From Ignelater luminosus (taxonomy: Eukaryota; Arthropoda; Insecta; Coleoptera; Elateridae), in assembly GCA_011009095.1 (NCBI GenBank), contig VTPC01090592.1:107538-171537 (forward strand): a DNA stretch of 64,000 nt. The letters run 5' to 3'. Shown here in pieces: positions 43,265 through 55,035 of this stretch. The stretch's first letter is position 1; every line of letters begins with the position of its first letter. The notes beneath the pieces are model-generated. The model saw only the letters and a list, made by a program, of their open reading frames with translations. It made no database searches and was not told the DNA's origin. The position numbers were made by a program, and so were the translations under genes.

Positions 43265-43950
43265 GTATTAAATGTAATTGAGAAGTAAAATTCGATAGGG
43301 AACCTAACAATTTGAATTTGTTTCTGGAACGCGTCACTATGTAAACTGAAGTGGAAATGTTTCTAAAAACAATTATTTGATAGTACTATTAAATTGTGTA
43401 CAGAAAAGGACTAATATTCTATTTTTTGACTTTGCTAGGGGCGAATAACATTTATCGAAGAAGGGAGAATTAAATATTTACAGAGATATAAAATGCGAAA
43501 TATAATTTTCATCTTATGATTTCGGAACGGAATAATTTTGTATACCTTATTATAATAAATGTTAAATGAAATTTAGCAGAATGCTAACTGGGACGATAAT
43601 TATTAAAATGATCTTAACACAATCTGTTAATTCTTTAGCATCTATGAGTGTTCAGAGTAGATTCCTTACGTTTTCCAAAATCTTCCAGCTTTTCTTCCAC
43701 ACTATTAAGACGTTTAATAACATTATGAAAACAAATATCTGCTGTGTGTAACTCAATGTGATTTGCCCCTGTACAATTTTGTAAATTCTACACATGCTTT
43801 TTGTACAACTAGCGTAACGCCTCAAATTATTTAAATTCTTTTGCATCTTGAAGTTATTTAGCATCTTCGAGCGTTTAGAGTCGGTTGTTTTTTCTGAATC
43901 TTTAGTGTTCTTTGAAAATTTTCAGATACAATAAGTCACTTGTTACTTCT
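43265..43950. other. Noncoding flank of the protease
   Basis: AT-rich 3' flank. Frames 43,566-43,751 and 43,652-43,864 overlap on opposite strands and match nothing. Confidence 0.5.
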
Positions 43951-43954
43951 GGCC

Positions 43955-44215
43955 TGTATATAACCTTACAAGGATCCTTTTTCATTCACTGATTCTTAGT
44001 TTTATTAATCCATCGTTACTTTATTGCTAAAAGTTGAGTAATTTTTGGTATTAGAGCGAGACACCTAATACAGATTTCTATTGTTTTTAGATAGATTTTT
44101 TTAGAGTAAGACTTTTAATCTTGAACTTTTTATCATTAAATGTTCGCGCTTAATTAAAATTTTTGAACATTTAAATATCAAGTTTGGATCTGTTTTATTC
44201 AAATTTTTTGATAGG
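43955..44215 (+). repeat. Dispersed repeat, copy 1 (partner at window end)
   Basis: It aligns in the same orientation with 63,725-64,000. Matching words include GTATTAGAGCGAGACACC, ACTTTTAATCTT and TTTTTGAACATTTAAA. Identity is about 85% by eye. Noncoding. Confidence 0.82.
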
Positions 44216-44219
44216 TGTG

Positions 44220-45704
44220 AATACTGCTATCAGCTTGTATTAATAGGAATTTCTGTTGGTTCTTCTTCTTGTTTTACGTTAGTGGTCTTTTTGATGTTAG
44301 GAATACACCTTCTTGTAAGCCTGGTTATCCGCTATAAAGGTATCAGCTTAAAGTTTCTTATCCTTCTAATAGCTTAAATCACTTAAACGTCGCTCTCATT
44401 AGTGATCACATTAAGGGATTATTACCCATGTAAAGGAGGCCCCTTTACGATCCTCTTAATTGGCCAACGAATCGGCATTTCCGCCGAGTTTGGTTTTCTG
44501 TGAGTTCTAGAGAAAAACTTTACCTACGAGATTTCCTTCGTTTGGACATTTTGTTATTTTTCCTGTTGTACAAGGTAGCCACTTTTGAGTTACTTTAAAG
44601 TGAAGTGCGCTTCTAGTGCTTTTGGTGTCATAGTGCTGTGATTGGTCCTCTTTAGGTTTTCTTCTGTGTGCCCTTACTGTGGACTATTGCTGCAGATATT
44701 TCGTCTGAATTTAACAATTATTCTTATTTAAAGAAAGCCTTATTTAACCTCGAGAGCAAGTCATTACAACTTTTTTCTTCCGGGTGATAGTGTTTGGTGT
44801 CTGACAGTGACAACTTTCCTTTTCGCTGTATTTTCCTCTTGAACTAGTCCAGTAGAGCTGTTTTTCCGTCAATGCCTCTATCCGCCGCGCTGGCCATATT
44901 ATTATTAATTTGTACTGAATCGTGAGTCGAATTTTTTTGAAATAAGCTTAATACTTTACCTATTAAGTTTTTGAATCTAATCTGCAATTCATTTACTTTA
45001 AACTATAATTTTTAATATAGTCACTAAAATAAGAAGGCAAAATGATGGATTACTTGTTTTTTCGTGCGCTACTCTTTTGCTTTGATGTGGTGTTACCCTC
45101 TTTTTCGGTCGACAGTCGGCCGGGCGCCAGAATATGTGACGCTTTTTCGGTGGGCAGTAGAAATAGGTGTCAAAATATGCGACGCACTTGCTGGACGGTT
45201 TCGGGTGCCAGACTTGTTAAGGGGGTTTATCCACCCACCTCGTCCTTGAGCATATAACCTGCTTACCTACGCTCTAGGCCACTGCCGAGTTTATTTAGGC
45301 TAAGACCAAAAACGATCTTATTGTGGAGTAACGTTAGGTTACACCTTACATTCGATTTGCAACTTATCACTTTTGGAAATTCTAGACGTCCATTTTGTAC
45401 AACTAGGATATTGCCACGATTATCTGCAAATTTTTCTGCGTTTTAAGTGGCATGACGTAATTTGTAATTTAGAACTAATAATTGGTTTATAATAGATTTC
45501 TGGCGTTTAAATAAATACGAATTCTTAAACTAAAGTTATCTCTCAACAAGGATACTACATTATTCTTACCTATTCTTATACTTGATATAGAAATTTTGTT
45601 AATTTTGATCATTTGACTTTTCAGCTGAATGTCTGCGTTTTTCCTATTTTGAACCATAATTATTGTGGTCTACAGCGTCACCATCGGCTGTGAGTCTTTC
45701 CTAC
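44220..45704. other. Noncoding stretch, no recognised gene
   Basis: Frames at 45,042-45,257 overlap in two phases and carry no domain. Nothing else was recognised. Confidence 0.45.
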
Positions 45705-45712
45705 ATTATATT

Positions 45713-48353
45713 CAATAGCGGCTCGCGAGGGAGGCCCCAGGGTCGCCCCCACCCCCCCGACGAATTTTCCAAAAGCAAGTGAACATATAACAGTATTTAT
45801 TATTGTTGTAAAATTTAGTATTAAATCTGTACATAAAAAATAAAAAGTGCAAAATATAGCAAAATATATTTTTGCATGCTAATCCGGATCGTCGTTTGGG
45901 CTGAGAATTTGCAGCCCCGTCGATCGCTTCAGCACGTAACGTTTATACGGGTCGTTACTATGGGAGCGAGTGGTTACACACGGCCGACCAACTCGCTTTA
46001 ACTTAAGACGCTTAGGGCTGGCTAGGGGCTCAGATCCTTCAGCCCCCACATACAAGGTGCGATGCTTAGTTATTATATTATGTATTGAAGCGTTAAATTA
46101 CAAAAGTTTCTGAATTATTTCAGTTGCTATTGCATTCATCGTTTATATTAAAAATTTGAAATGAAAGTGAGTAACATGAAAAAACTTGTATTTTCTTCTT
46201 TGTCTTTACAAGAAAAAATCGAATTGAAGAACAACGGTCGTCCCGTTCCTGATCTCGATATAGTACAAGTACAGCCGAAATGTAAAACCCGCGTTGCATT
46301 TACTAGGAAATTTGATAGAACTGTTTACGACAAAGTTTTGTGGTTGTGCGGTTGTGAAAAAACAAACTCATTTTTTTGTTTCGTATGTTTAATATTTGGT
46401 GGAGGAGATGATAATTGGACAAAAGAAGGGGTGTGTGATTTAAAACATTTACACGATAAGATAGGAAAGCATGAAAATTCCCTAAAACATAAAAACAATT
46501 TAGTAAACTTTTTACTATTGGGTACAAATGATATTGCTTCCAGCACAAGTAAGGCTTACGCAAATCAAATACGCGATCATAATGCTTTGGTATTAAAAAC
46601 TGGTGAAGCGCTCTCAAAAATAATTGATATTTTGAAATTATGTGGAAAATGCAACTTACCACTACGGGGTCATGACGAAACTGAAAGTTCGACAATTAGA
46701 GGAGCATTCTTAGAATTATTAGATTTTGCAAAAGATATCGATCTGGCCTTAAATAGTTATGCATGTTGCAAGTATGTAGAAAACACATTTTAAATGAAAT
46801 AAAAGAAAGCTCATTTGTCGCCGTTATGGCAGACGATACTACTGATGTATCTACTCAAACCCAGACTGTATTAGTATTGCGTTATGAGTTAAATGATAAA
46901 ATTTGTGAGCGTTTTTGGACATTTTCAAATCCCGAACGGCAAGATGCAGGAGGTTTGTCTAAAAGTATTTTAGATCAGCCAAATTTGATACTAAAAGGTA
47001 CACCTGAAAAGCTTATAGCGCAAACATACGACGGCGCTGCTGTAATGCGTGGTCGGTCGGCTGGTGTCAACGTAAAAATCAAAGAGCACTACGAAAATGC
47101 TCATTATATATATTGTTATGCACATCAGTTAAATAAATTAATGGAACAGGCAGCGTTAATTACACCAAGTACACGTACCTTTTTTGGAAATGTAAGTGGA
47201 ATATCGGCATTTTTTTTCTAATTTTCCAGACAGGATGTCAGCTTTAACGGAAGTTTGCAATAATCGACTGCCCAGGCCTTTACAAACAAGATGGAATTTT
47301 CATTCACGTACAATAAATATTGTATCCCAAAACAAATACAGTCTTTTAGAATGCTTTGAAAATATCCAGTCGGGAGAACCAAAAAAGTACAATGCAGATA
47401 CTACCCGTCAAGCTGCTGGTTTTGTTAAATGGTTAAATGAAGACTCGTTTAATTTCTGGTTAGATTCTTTTTAGTAAAATAATGCCTCATGTGGAAATTT
47501 TATACAATCAGTTACAAAAAATTGAAACAGACATTGTGAAAATTAAGGAAGCTTTACATAATTTTGAAAAAGAAAGTCTAGAAATGGACTTGACCGCAAC
47601 ATCTTCTAAAAGGCGACGTGTGGTAATACAAGAAAATTTGAATGTGTCAGCCAGAGAAATGTATGACCGTATCATTTTTCAAATAATAGACAGATTTAGT
47701 TTTAGTAGTCATTTATGCGGAGCAAAATTTTTCAGCTAAACAAATTTGCTGAATACAAAAAGCATACTACCTTTACAAAATATTGAGGAATTCTGCAAAG
47801 TAATTCCCAATGGTCGAGCAACATAATTTAAAAACCGAACTTGGCATTTTTTATTCGAGACCCGAAATTATAGAAAACGATAACTTATCGGGATGTTTGA
47901 ATATTTTAAAATTTCTTATTATTCTCAACAGCTTTTAAAGAAGTAGCAAAAGTTCTTAAGATTTTAGTTACTATGCCGATGACAACATCTGAAACCGAGA
48001 GATGTTTTTCCACATTAAAATTAATTAAAACATTTTTAAGAAACAGAATGGGAGAAGAAAGACTGACAGCTTTAGCAATGCTGTCTATAGAAAAACAATT
48101 AGTGAAAGATATACCAGACTTTAACAAAAAAGTGATTGAGCGTTTTTGTGCAAACAAAAATAGAAGGATGGAATTCCACTTCAAGTAGGTGATACACTCA
48201 TTTTTGTAATATAACTGTTTTGTATAAGTTTGCTGATGGGTCTAGTTTAACATAATTGTAGGTTTATATGACTAGTACAGATCAATAAAAAAAAGGTACA
48301 TTATTTATTAAAGCGTGCGCCCTCCCGCCTATGTATGTCACGAGCCGCCACTG
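45713..48353 (+). mobile_element. hAT DNA transposon (2,641 bp) with 8-bp TSD
   Basis: The left end CAATAGCGGCTCGCGA and inverted right end CAGTGGCGGCTCGTGA form short TIRs. Both ends are flanked by a perfect 8-bp duplication ATTATATT (45,705-45,712 and 48,354-48,361), the hallmark of hAT insertion. The left terminal region is strongly GC-rich compared with the surrounding DNA. Confidence 0.93.
46161..48187 (+). pseudogene. hAT transposase (ZMYM1-like), frameshifted
   Basis: Five consecutive plus-strand frames form one protein. The N-terminal TTF-type zinc finger has FFCFVCLIFGGGDDNW and LKHLHDKIGKHENSLKH. The DUF4371-type core follows with VMADDTTDVSTQTQTV (first catalytic Asp), QTYDGAAVMRG and YCYAHQLNKLMEQ (CxxH). 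Then come an RPLQTRWNFHSR block, a helical insertion, and the C-terminal dimerisation domain TSETERCFSTLKLIKTFLRN / GEERLTALAMLSIEK. At least four frameshifts (for example in the T-run at ~47,210) and a stop at 47,472 make it inactive. Confidence 0.9.
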
Positions 48354-48519
48354 ATTATATTACTTACTTTTACTTGCATCCATTAGCATTTTATAAACAA
48401 TACAATAGTATAAATTTTTAAACAGGAAATGACCTTGGCAGTCGAAGTCGCAGAAGAAAGAAAAACTACATTTTACAATTTAATATTAAATTTCATAAGC
48501 ATTCCAGGTTATTAGAAAA

Positions 48520-49530
48520 AAACCATTAAGGTTATAGTAACGATAATTCGATAAAAAGATGCTGAAAAGAGCCACGACTAAAATTTTCTTGAACTCTACC
48601 TTTGGGAACTCCAAGATTGTTAGAGGCAGAAAATGGCTTTATTAGACTGCTGGGAATTAGAAGCGTATTTTGTAACCAAGTTCATATTCCTTCAAACTCT
48701 ATTTTCAGTTTTTGTCTACATATGTATGTTTGAATATAATTATTACGTAACTGATCGATTTAATGTTTTTATGATGTAAGGTTGTATTTTAACTTTCAGT
48801 TTTTTAAAGTTTAACAAACATCTCCTATCAGAATTTTCGGCAGAGCTTAAATAATGAATAAAGAAAATTTTTAAATAATGAATAAAGGAAATTTTGCGTA
48901 TTTTTTTAAATGTCTTCTACACGTCTCAGGACTTAAATATTATTAAATATTAACAGTGGAAAAACAAAAAATGTTCTACTACAAACTTATTATTTATTAT
49001 GAAGGGTTCGATATTTGAGAACCCTAGCATTACTTTAATACTAAAGTTACATTATGCAATAATCGAATAACTGCTGTAGTAGATAATGACTAGGCAACGT
49101 ATGAAACCTTATACTATTATAATTCCCTTAAGAATAATAATTATTGATCGCATGTCCAATCGATCCTTTTTATTACGAAAATAAGAAAATAAAGCAATAA
49201 ATGATATTAGAGCACGTTTTCTTCGAATATGTACACTAGAAATGCAATAAAAAGGGGAAAATATCGTTTTATTAACTTTTCTGATCTGCCATATTTTACG
49301 ATCTCGTTATTTAAATCAGTTTATTATAGGTGTTTGAAGCATTCTATCTTTTATATTTTTTCATTGTTGGTTAAACTGGTTGTGAAAATCCGATTGAAGA
49401 ATTTTACACACAAAGTGTCAGACAGAAAGTCTTTGAATGGTCTTTTTTATACAGTTTCTCAATTTATCAGAATGGTTTTTTCTTAGGTAAATTCTTTCGT
49501 TTTTGAAGCTTTTTCCATAACAATATTAGG
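48520..49530 (+). repeat. 1-kb noncoding dispersed repeat, copy 2
   Basis: Same orientation as 23,045-23,970 and starting from the shared words GGTTATAGTAACGAT and TTTGGGAACTCCAAGATTG. It ends near CTTTTTCCATAACAATA. It begins about 170 bp after the hAT element. No coding sequence. Confidence 0.8.
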
Positions 49531-49699
49531 CGATGTCTTTCATACTTTGAAGGTATTTCTGTTATAGCTAGCTAAACTGATTTGCAGTTAATTTGTGATT
49601 TTTTTTTGATGATACCTTAATTTGATATCTTATAACTTTGGTGTGTTTGAATTTTATTTATTAATTTATTATAGTTAGATATCCCCTCAGTACTGTATT

Positions 49700-50650
49700 A
49701 TTATTGTACCTTCTCATCAAAAAGTACCCGGAATTTTTCAATAAAACGAAAACGGTTCAATTATTAATTGATATTCATTTTCTTCTCTTCAAAATAATCT
49801 CCATTGCAAGCAATACACATATTCCAACGCTTCCTCCAATCTTCAAAACACTTTTCATAGGCCGATTTAGGAATCGCCTTCAGCTCCTTCTGCGAATTCT
49901 CCTTTATCGCTTCAATCGTCTCAAAACGTTTTCCGCGAAGTGGTAACTTGAGTCGTGGAAATAGGAAAAAGTCATAAGGAGCCATGTCAGGCGAATACGG
50001 AGCTTGCGGAACGGTATGAACGTTGTTTTTGGTTAAATAATCGCGTACAATATGAGATGTGTGACCCGGTGCGTTGTCGTGGTGAAGAAACCACGAGTTG
50101 TTTCTCCACAATTCTGGCCTCTTGCGACGAACGTTTTCCCTCAAACGCTTCAATACGCTCACGTAATACTCCTTATTTACTGTCTGGCCTGGCGGAAGAA
50201 ATTCGGAGTGGACCATACCACGACAATCAAAGAAAACGGTCAACAAAGCTTTGATTTTGGATCGACTCTGTCGTGGCTTTTTGGGTTTTGGCTCATCTGA
50301 GAAGCGCCATTCCGATGATTGCTGGTTAGTTTTGATGTAATATTCATAGACCCATGTCTCGTCACCGGTAATAATGCCGTCGATAACATTTTGGCCTAAA
50401 GAAAGCATTTCTGTAGCGACATCAATGCGATGCTGTTTCTGCAACAAATTCAGCACTCTCGGCACAAGCCGCGCTTCAACTCGTCTCATGCTCAAAACAT
50501 TATGCATAACGCTCTGCACCGATCCGAACGAGACACCAAGATCGGCTGCTATCTCCCTGATGCTCACACGACGATCTGCGAAGACAATTTCCTTAACTTT
50601 TTCGATGTTTTCGTCAGTGATACTGATAAAATTGCTATTTGATACATAAG
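49700..50650 (-). mobile_element. Mariner element, 5'-truncated
   Basis: The 3' terminus on the minus strand corresponds to plus ACCTTCTCATCAAAAAGTAC near 49,708. The body encodes the transposase below. No matching 5' TIR is seen upstream of 50,650, so the head is missing. Confidence 0.8.
49764..50645 (-). CDS. Mariner (DD34D) transposase, N-terminally truncated
   Basis: An uninterrupted minus-strand frame of ~290 codons. N-terminal HTH helices: NFISITDENIEKVKEIVFAD, then SIREIAADLGVSFGSVQSV. Catalytic core: GDETWVYEYYI (D1), FLHHDNAPGHTS (D2), YSPDMAPYDFFLFPRLK (D3). C-terminal: GKRFETIEAI and KCFEDWRKRWNMCIACNGDY. All three Asp are present. Complete mariner transposases are ~345 residues, so ~50 N-terminal residues including part of the first HTH are lost. 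It is the least decayed TE protein in the window. It would bind TIRs and cut and paste the element, but this copy cannot be autonomous. Confidence 0.9.
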   Translation of the reverse strand, partial: VSNSNFISITDENIEKVKEIVFADRRVSIREIAADLGVSFGSVQSVMHNVLSMRRVEARLVPRVLNLLQKQHRIDVATEMLSLGQNVIDGIITGDETWVYEYYIKTNQQSSEWRFSDEPKPKKPRQSRSKIKALLTVFFDCRGMVHSEFLPPGQTVNKEYYVSVLKRLRENVRRKRPELWRNNSWFLHHDNAPGHTSHIVRDYLTKNNVHTVPQAPYSPDMAPYDFFLFPRLKLPLRGKRFETIEAIKENSQKELKAIPKSAYEKCFEDWRKRWNMCIACNGDYFEEKKMNIN

Positions 50651-51074
50651 ACTTTGATTTTCTGAGAGTAATACCGTTCCACAGTTATTGACACCCCCTG
50701 CCAATAACTAAAACTCGGGCAAGTTTAGACACAGTTATTGTCACCGAAATTTTTAATTTCTAACAATACTTTACCAAACAATTTACCAGTAATTTTTTTG
50801 TAATCATTACAAATAATCGTATAAGCAATTATAGTTGTTGAAAAATTAAAATAATCTGCAGAACAAGCGAGAAATAAAAAAATAATAGCGTAATCTTACT
50901 AACCTTGATAACGAAACAACTTCCTCGACCAGAGACTGAGAAACACACACAAATAGCTAAATTTCAACCTAATAATCATATCCTAGCCAGCAAATCATGA
51001 ACTCACGTAAATAACATATTATCAGACCAGATTAGTTTATCAGTTCCCCAACAGACAGGGCACTAGTCTTAATA
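50651..51074. other. Noncoding spacer
   Basis: No reading frame or motif. Two ACAGTTATTG words (50,690 and 50,740) are the only visible repeats. Confidence 0.5.
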
Positions 51075-52302
51075 TACAGGGTCGCTAAAAACTATGGAAA
51101 CACGCTACCCCGCAGAAACGGTAAGAGATAGACAAATGAAATTTGGAGAGCTTAAAAGAGGTATTTTTGACCATGTTTTGCGAAGAGAGTTAAGATCAAA
51201 TCTTCAATTGCTTTTTCGTACGGCCGCCATCTTGAATTTCTTTAAACGGATCACCCTATATATGACACCATATCTCCATAGGGATTTGAAAGACGAATTC
51301 GATAATATAAGGGTTGCTATACTTATCTTGAAAGATTTTGGAGATAATCGCTATTCTTTTGTCAAGGGTTTCTTAACTTCAAGGACGGATTCGTAATGCA
51401 AGTAGTTCCCCCCGATTATTTGAAAAATTCCTTACGAACATTTCAAAAGAGATTGTTTCATTGCCAAGAAGTTAACGCAGCGCATTTTGAACACTTCTTA
51501 TAAAATTATATTGTGTTTTTGTTATTATCAATTCGTCACTGTTTGGTCTTATTCCACCTTTTTATTTGTTCTAGCATCGATCTATTATTTTAAATAAGTA
51601 GGCTAAGGGCAAAATTTTTACGGTTTTCTTTTACTTTAATTACTTATAAAATAATCGCCCATCATTTTTTTAGTTTTATTGTCTTTGCTGTTTCACGGGT
51701 AACTCGATTTTGATAGAAATTAATAGTGAAATCCTTGACAAAAGGATAGCGATTATCTCCAAAACCTTTGAAGATAAGTATAGCAACCCTTATATTATTG
51801 AATTTGCCTTTTAAGTCCCTATCGAGATATGGAGTCATATACAGGGTGATCTATTTAAAAAAATTCAAGATGGCGGCCGTACGAAAAAACAATTGAAGAA
51901 TTGATCTTAACTCTCTTCGCAAAACATGGCAAACAATGCCTACTTTAAGATCCTCAAATGTCAATTGTGTATCTCTTACCGTTTTTGCAGGAGTGGCGTG
52001 TTTCCATACTTTTTAATAGGGAAACCCCCGACAAAAGAACAGCGATTATCTCCAAAATCTCTCAAGATAAGTATAGCAACCCTTATATCATTGAACTTGT
52101 TTTGAAACTCCCTATCCAACTATGGAGTCATATACAAGATTTAATATGGCGGCTGTACGAAAAAACAATTTAAGATTTGTTTTTAATTACCTTCGCAAAA
52201 CATGGCAAAAAATACCTACTTTAAGTTCTCCAAATTTCATTTGTCTATCTCTTACCGTTTCTGCGGGGGTAGCGTGTTTCCATACTTTTTAGCGACCCTA
52301 TA
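51075..52302. mobile_element. Long-TIR MITE with duplicated right arm
   Basis: The left end TACAGGGTCGCTAAAAA and inverted right end TATAGGGTCGCTAAAAA are flanked by TA. The left arm (~51,075-51,390) is repeated inverted twice on the right: 51,725-52,015 and, in tandem, 52,018-52,302. Shared words include CGGTAAGAGATAGACAAA, GTACGGCCGCCATCTTG and GATTTTGGAGATAATCGCTA. No transposase is present. Ends and TSD suggest mobilisation by a Tc1/mariner-type enzyme. Confidence 0.87.
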
Positions 52303-52740
52303 TATCGAGATATTCACAAGGTGCCAATGACTGTGTGGGTACCAATAATAGTATCCCTTACCCTATTTAAATTAAAACAGGTTTTTACTATTTTCTAATC
52401 ACCCCGACATGATATTACATTTGCTAGAAACTCATTTTTAGTTTTTGTAAAATATTTCCAAACATAATTACGTCTTAATAATTGTTAAAAATAGTTCAGA
52501 CTTGATTTATGTATTTTTGTATATCGATATTCGATACAGTCGCATTCAAAGTTCACGTAAGGCTACATACTGTGTGTACCAGTGAAGACGGAACGTTATA
52601 GTTTACATAAGGGGTGCATTATTTGCAAACTTCAATGTAGTACGATGTTTATATAAAAGTTCATTTTTATATAAAGCTGCTAAGAATATAAACTCTTCAG
52701 TTTTCCCAATAATTAAAGTATCTTTCTTTTTTAACATATA
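52303..52740. other. Noncoding spacer
   Basis: AT-rich; nothing recognised. Confidence 0.5.
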
Positions 52741-52742
52741 GA

Positions 52743-53275
52743 AAAATGCCATTAATTGATCTGCCCCGAACCAATCATGACACTGTTATGACAACCGTGC
52801 TAGAAGTAAAAGATCTGAACAAAGAGAGTCGACAGCCATTTGTGGTATTTACTACAAATCAGGCAATATACAAAATAGTAGTTGATATAATACGGAACGG
52901 TCTCGAATGATTTTCAGACTTTCGTCCTCCCCTTGGAGAGATGCATACACTGTCATTGGTTAAATGAAAGTAGAGTAGCAGAAATTCTAAAGTCTGCATT
53001 TGTTGGCGTGCTACAAATGCTAAAAAGCAAGCGAATTCCCTCAGAACATGCAAGCATTGAGACTACTAGCCGAAGAAGTGCCGCGACCATTTTGGAGGAG
53101 AATGACATTACTAATCTCGATGAGATGATAATAAAGATGGAAGAAAATTGTACTCAGAGCCCCAGTACTTACTTATTTGTGGGTTTACTGTTTCATAAAA
53201 CCAGTTTTGCTATTGATAAATTTCGTAAGGACAGAGAGAGAAGCAGATTGGTGTCTTGATCTGTAGTGCGTAGTG
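52743..53275 (+). pseudogene. Unnamed repetitive family, copy B, part 1
   Basis: The plus strand reads MPLIDLPRTNHDTVMTTVLE, then PFVVFTTNQAIYKIVVDIIR (the counterpart of copy A's TYDQPLFWKVLDTI), RPPLGEMHTL and, after shifts, RVAEILKSAFVGVLQML and TSRRSAATILEENDITNLDE. It ends near 53,275. The same family as 40,116-24,846 but on the opposite strand. The frame is broken by at least two stops. Confidence 0.68.
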
Positions 53276-53299
53276 TAAATGTTACCCTGCTGTGCCGCA

Positions 53300-55035
53300 A
53301 TTTATCATCATCATAAGTATTCTGCCTATGCAGGTGCCGTGCGTTTTCTCCACTTTTCTCTATCCTTAGCCAATCTCTTCATCTCACTATAACTCTGCCC
53401 ACTCCTCACATCGTCCACCACCTTTATACTTCTTTTCCCCTGCTACTTCTTTCCTCTGCACCACTTTCAACACATTTCCCATTAAACAATCATTTCTTAA
53501 AACATGTCCTAACCAACTTCTTTTCCTTATATTAGTTGTTTTCAACATTGATCTTTACTCTCCAACTCTTTTTAGCACTTCCTTATTTTTAACTGTATTC
53601 TTCCACTCGATACTTAGCATCCTCCTCCAGATGCACGTCTCCAACGCTTCTACTTTTTCCGCACCCTTCTTCATTACAGTCCATGTCTTACACCCATGCA
53701 ATATTACGCTCCATACAAAGCATTTTGCTATTCTCTTCCTCAGCCCCAACTGTTTTGCCATTCCATTTCTTATCTTTATCTTATCAAAGTTCCTCTAGTT
53801 GCCTGTAATCTCTGTTCTTAGGTACCTATATCTCATTACCTGCTTTAACTTTTCTCCCTTGACGTAATAAGCCTCCATGTTTTCATCTTCCCCTATTTGC
53901 ATTACTTTGCTTTTCTTGCGATTTATCGATTTATCCTTTGATCGTACTTCCCTTCTAACCTTTCAAGCTGTTTTAACATTTCTCTTAACTCATCTACACT
54001 TTCTGCAGAGATCTTGTCGTCAGTAAACCTGATACATTCAATTCTTTTTTCTTCATTTCTAATTAAAACATTTTTTTCCAGCATGCTGCCGCCATTTCCT
54101 CTACATACATGTTGAAAGGAGGAGGAGAAAGACAGCAGTTCCTTTACCAATTTTTAATCAATTCGTCATATTTCCTTTCTGTTCCTTAAACAATTTCTAG
54201 TCGGTCCTCTGTCTCTCCAATCTCCTCTTTTATATTTCAACATTTGGATTTGTTTTTCCCACAGTACGCAATCAAAAACTTTTTTTAAGTCTACAAATCA
54301 GATGCCTACGTTTTTTCCGTTTTCCACATATCTTTCTCCAACCTCTATCTCAACTGGTTTCTTATACAAATCTTGCACGTATTCTCTCCAACGCTGCAAC
54401 GCTTGTACCTCATCTCTCAATAAGAATTCATGCTCGTCTTTTATTTTCTTTCCACATCTGCTTTATTTTATTTTTTTGTGCACAATGTCATGTCTCCCTA
54501 ACCTCACAAGCTTTATTATTCTTTACACTCATCTTCTAACTACTTCTTTCGTACTTTATCAGTTTCCAACCTCAACTCCGAATTCAGTTTTTTATACATT
54601 TTTCTTTCGTCTTTATTATTAATGTTCTTATACTTTCGTTTCTCATTTTGTCCAACATTTCATAGGTTATCCAAAGCTTTCTAAACCCCCTACCCTTCTT
54701 GTATCCTAACTCCTTTTCAACCACTTTTTTATTACAAACTTAATTGCATCCAATTTTTTATTTGAACCGCCATCTCATGGTTTTAGCTTTCTTATTTCCC
54801 TTTCCATTTTGTAGCCCATCTGTACCTTCTCCATACCTTTTAGTCTTTTCAAGTTCTGTTTCCTTACACTTCTTACAGTTTTTACTTTCTTAAGTCTTAT
54901 GCTAATCTCTGCCATTAGTAGTGGTGCATGGTCACTGTTTATGCCGCAGCTGGGCACTAGAGTTATCTTTGGTATAGCTCTGTTTACCTGATGTTCGTGA
55001 AAAGGATGCCTCACAGTTGCTTGGAACATTGTTTA
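53300..55035 (-). pseudogene. LINE inserted in copy B (endonuclease tail and RT)
   Basis: On the minus strand: SCGINSDHAPLLMAEISIRL (endonuclease end with intact SDH, 54,775-55,029), a degraded RT, ECIRFTDDKISAESVDELRE (catalytic Y/FADD loop mutated to FTDD, ~54,040), then LRKRIAKCFVWSVILHGCKTW and LETCIWRRMLSIEWKN (53,555-53,761). The 3' end is a (TGA)n-like tail at ~53,303-53,318. It is 5'-truncated. It lies between the two halves of copy B, so it inserted after that copy. Confidence 0.85.

Noticed and set aside
45042..45257. Overlapping open frames with a signal-like N-terminus
   Set aside because: Two frames are open over the same bases, there is no domain, and no splice or poly(A) context.
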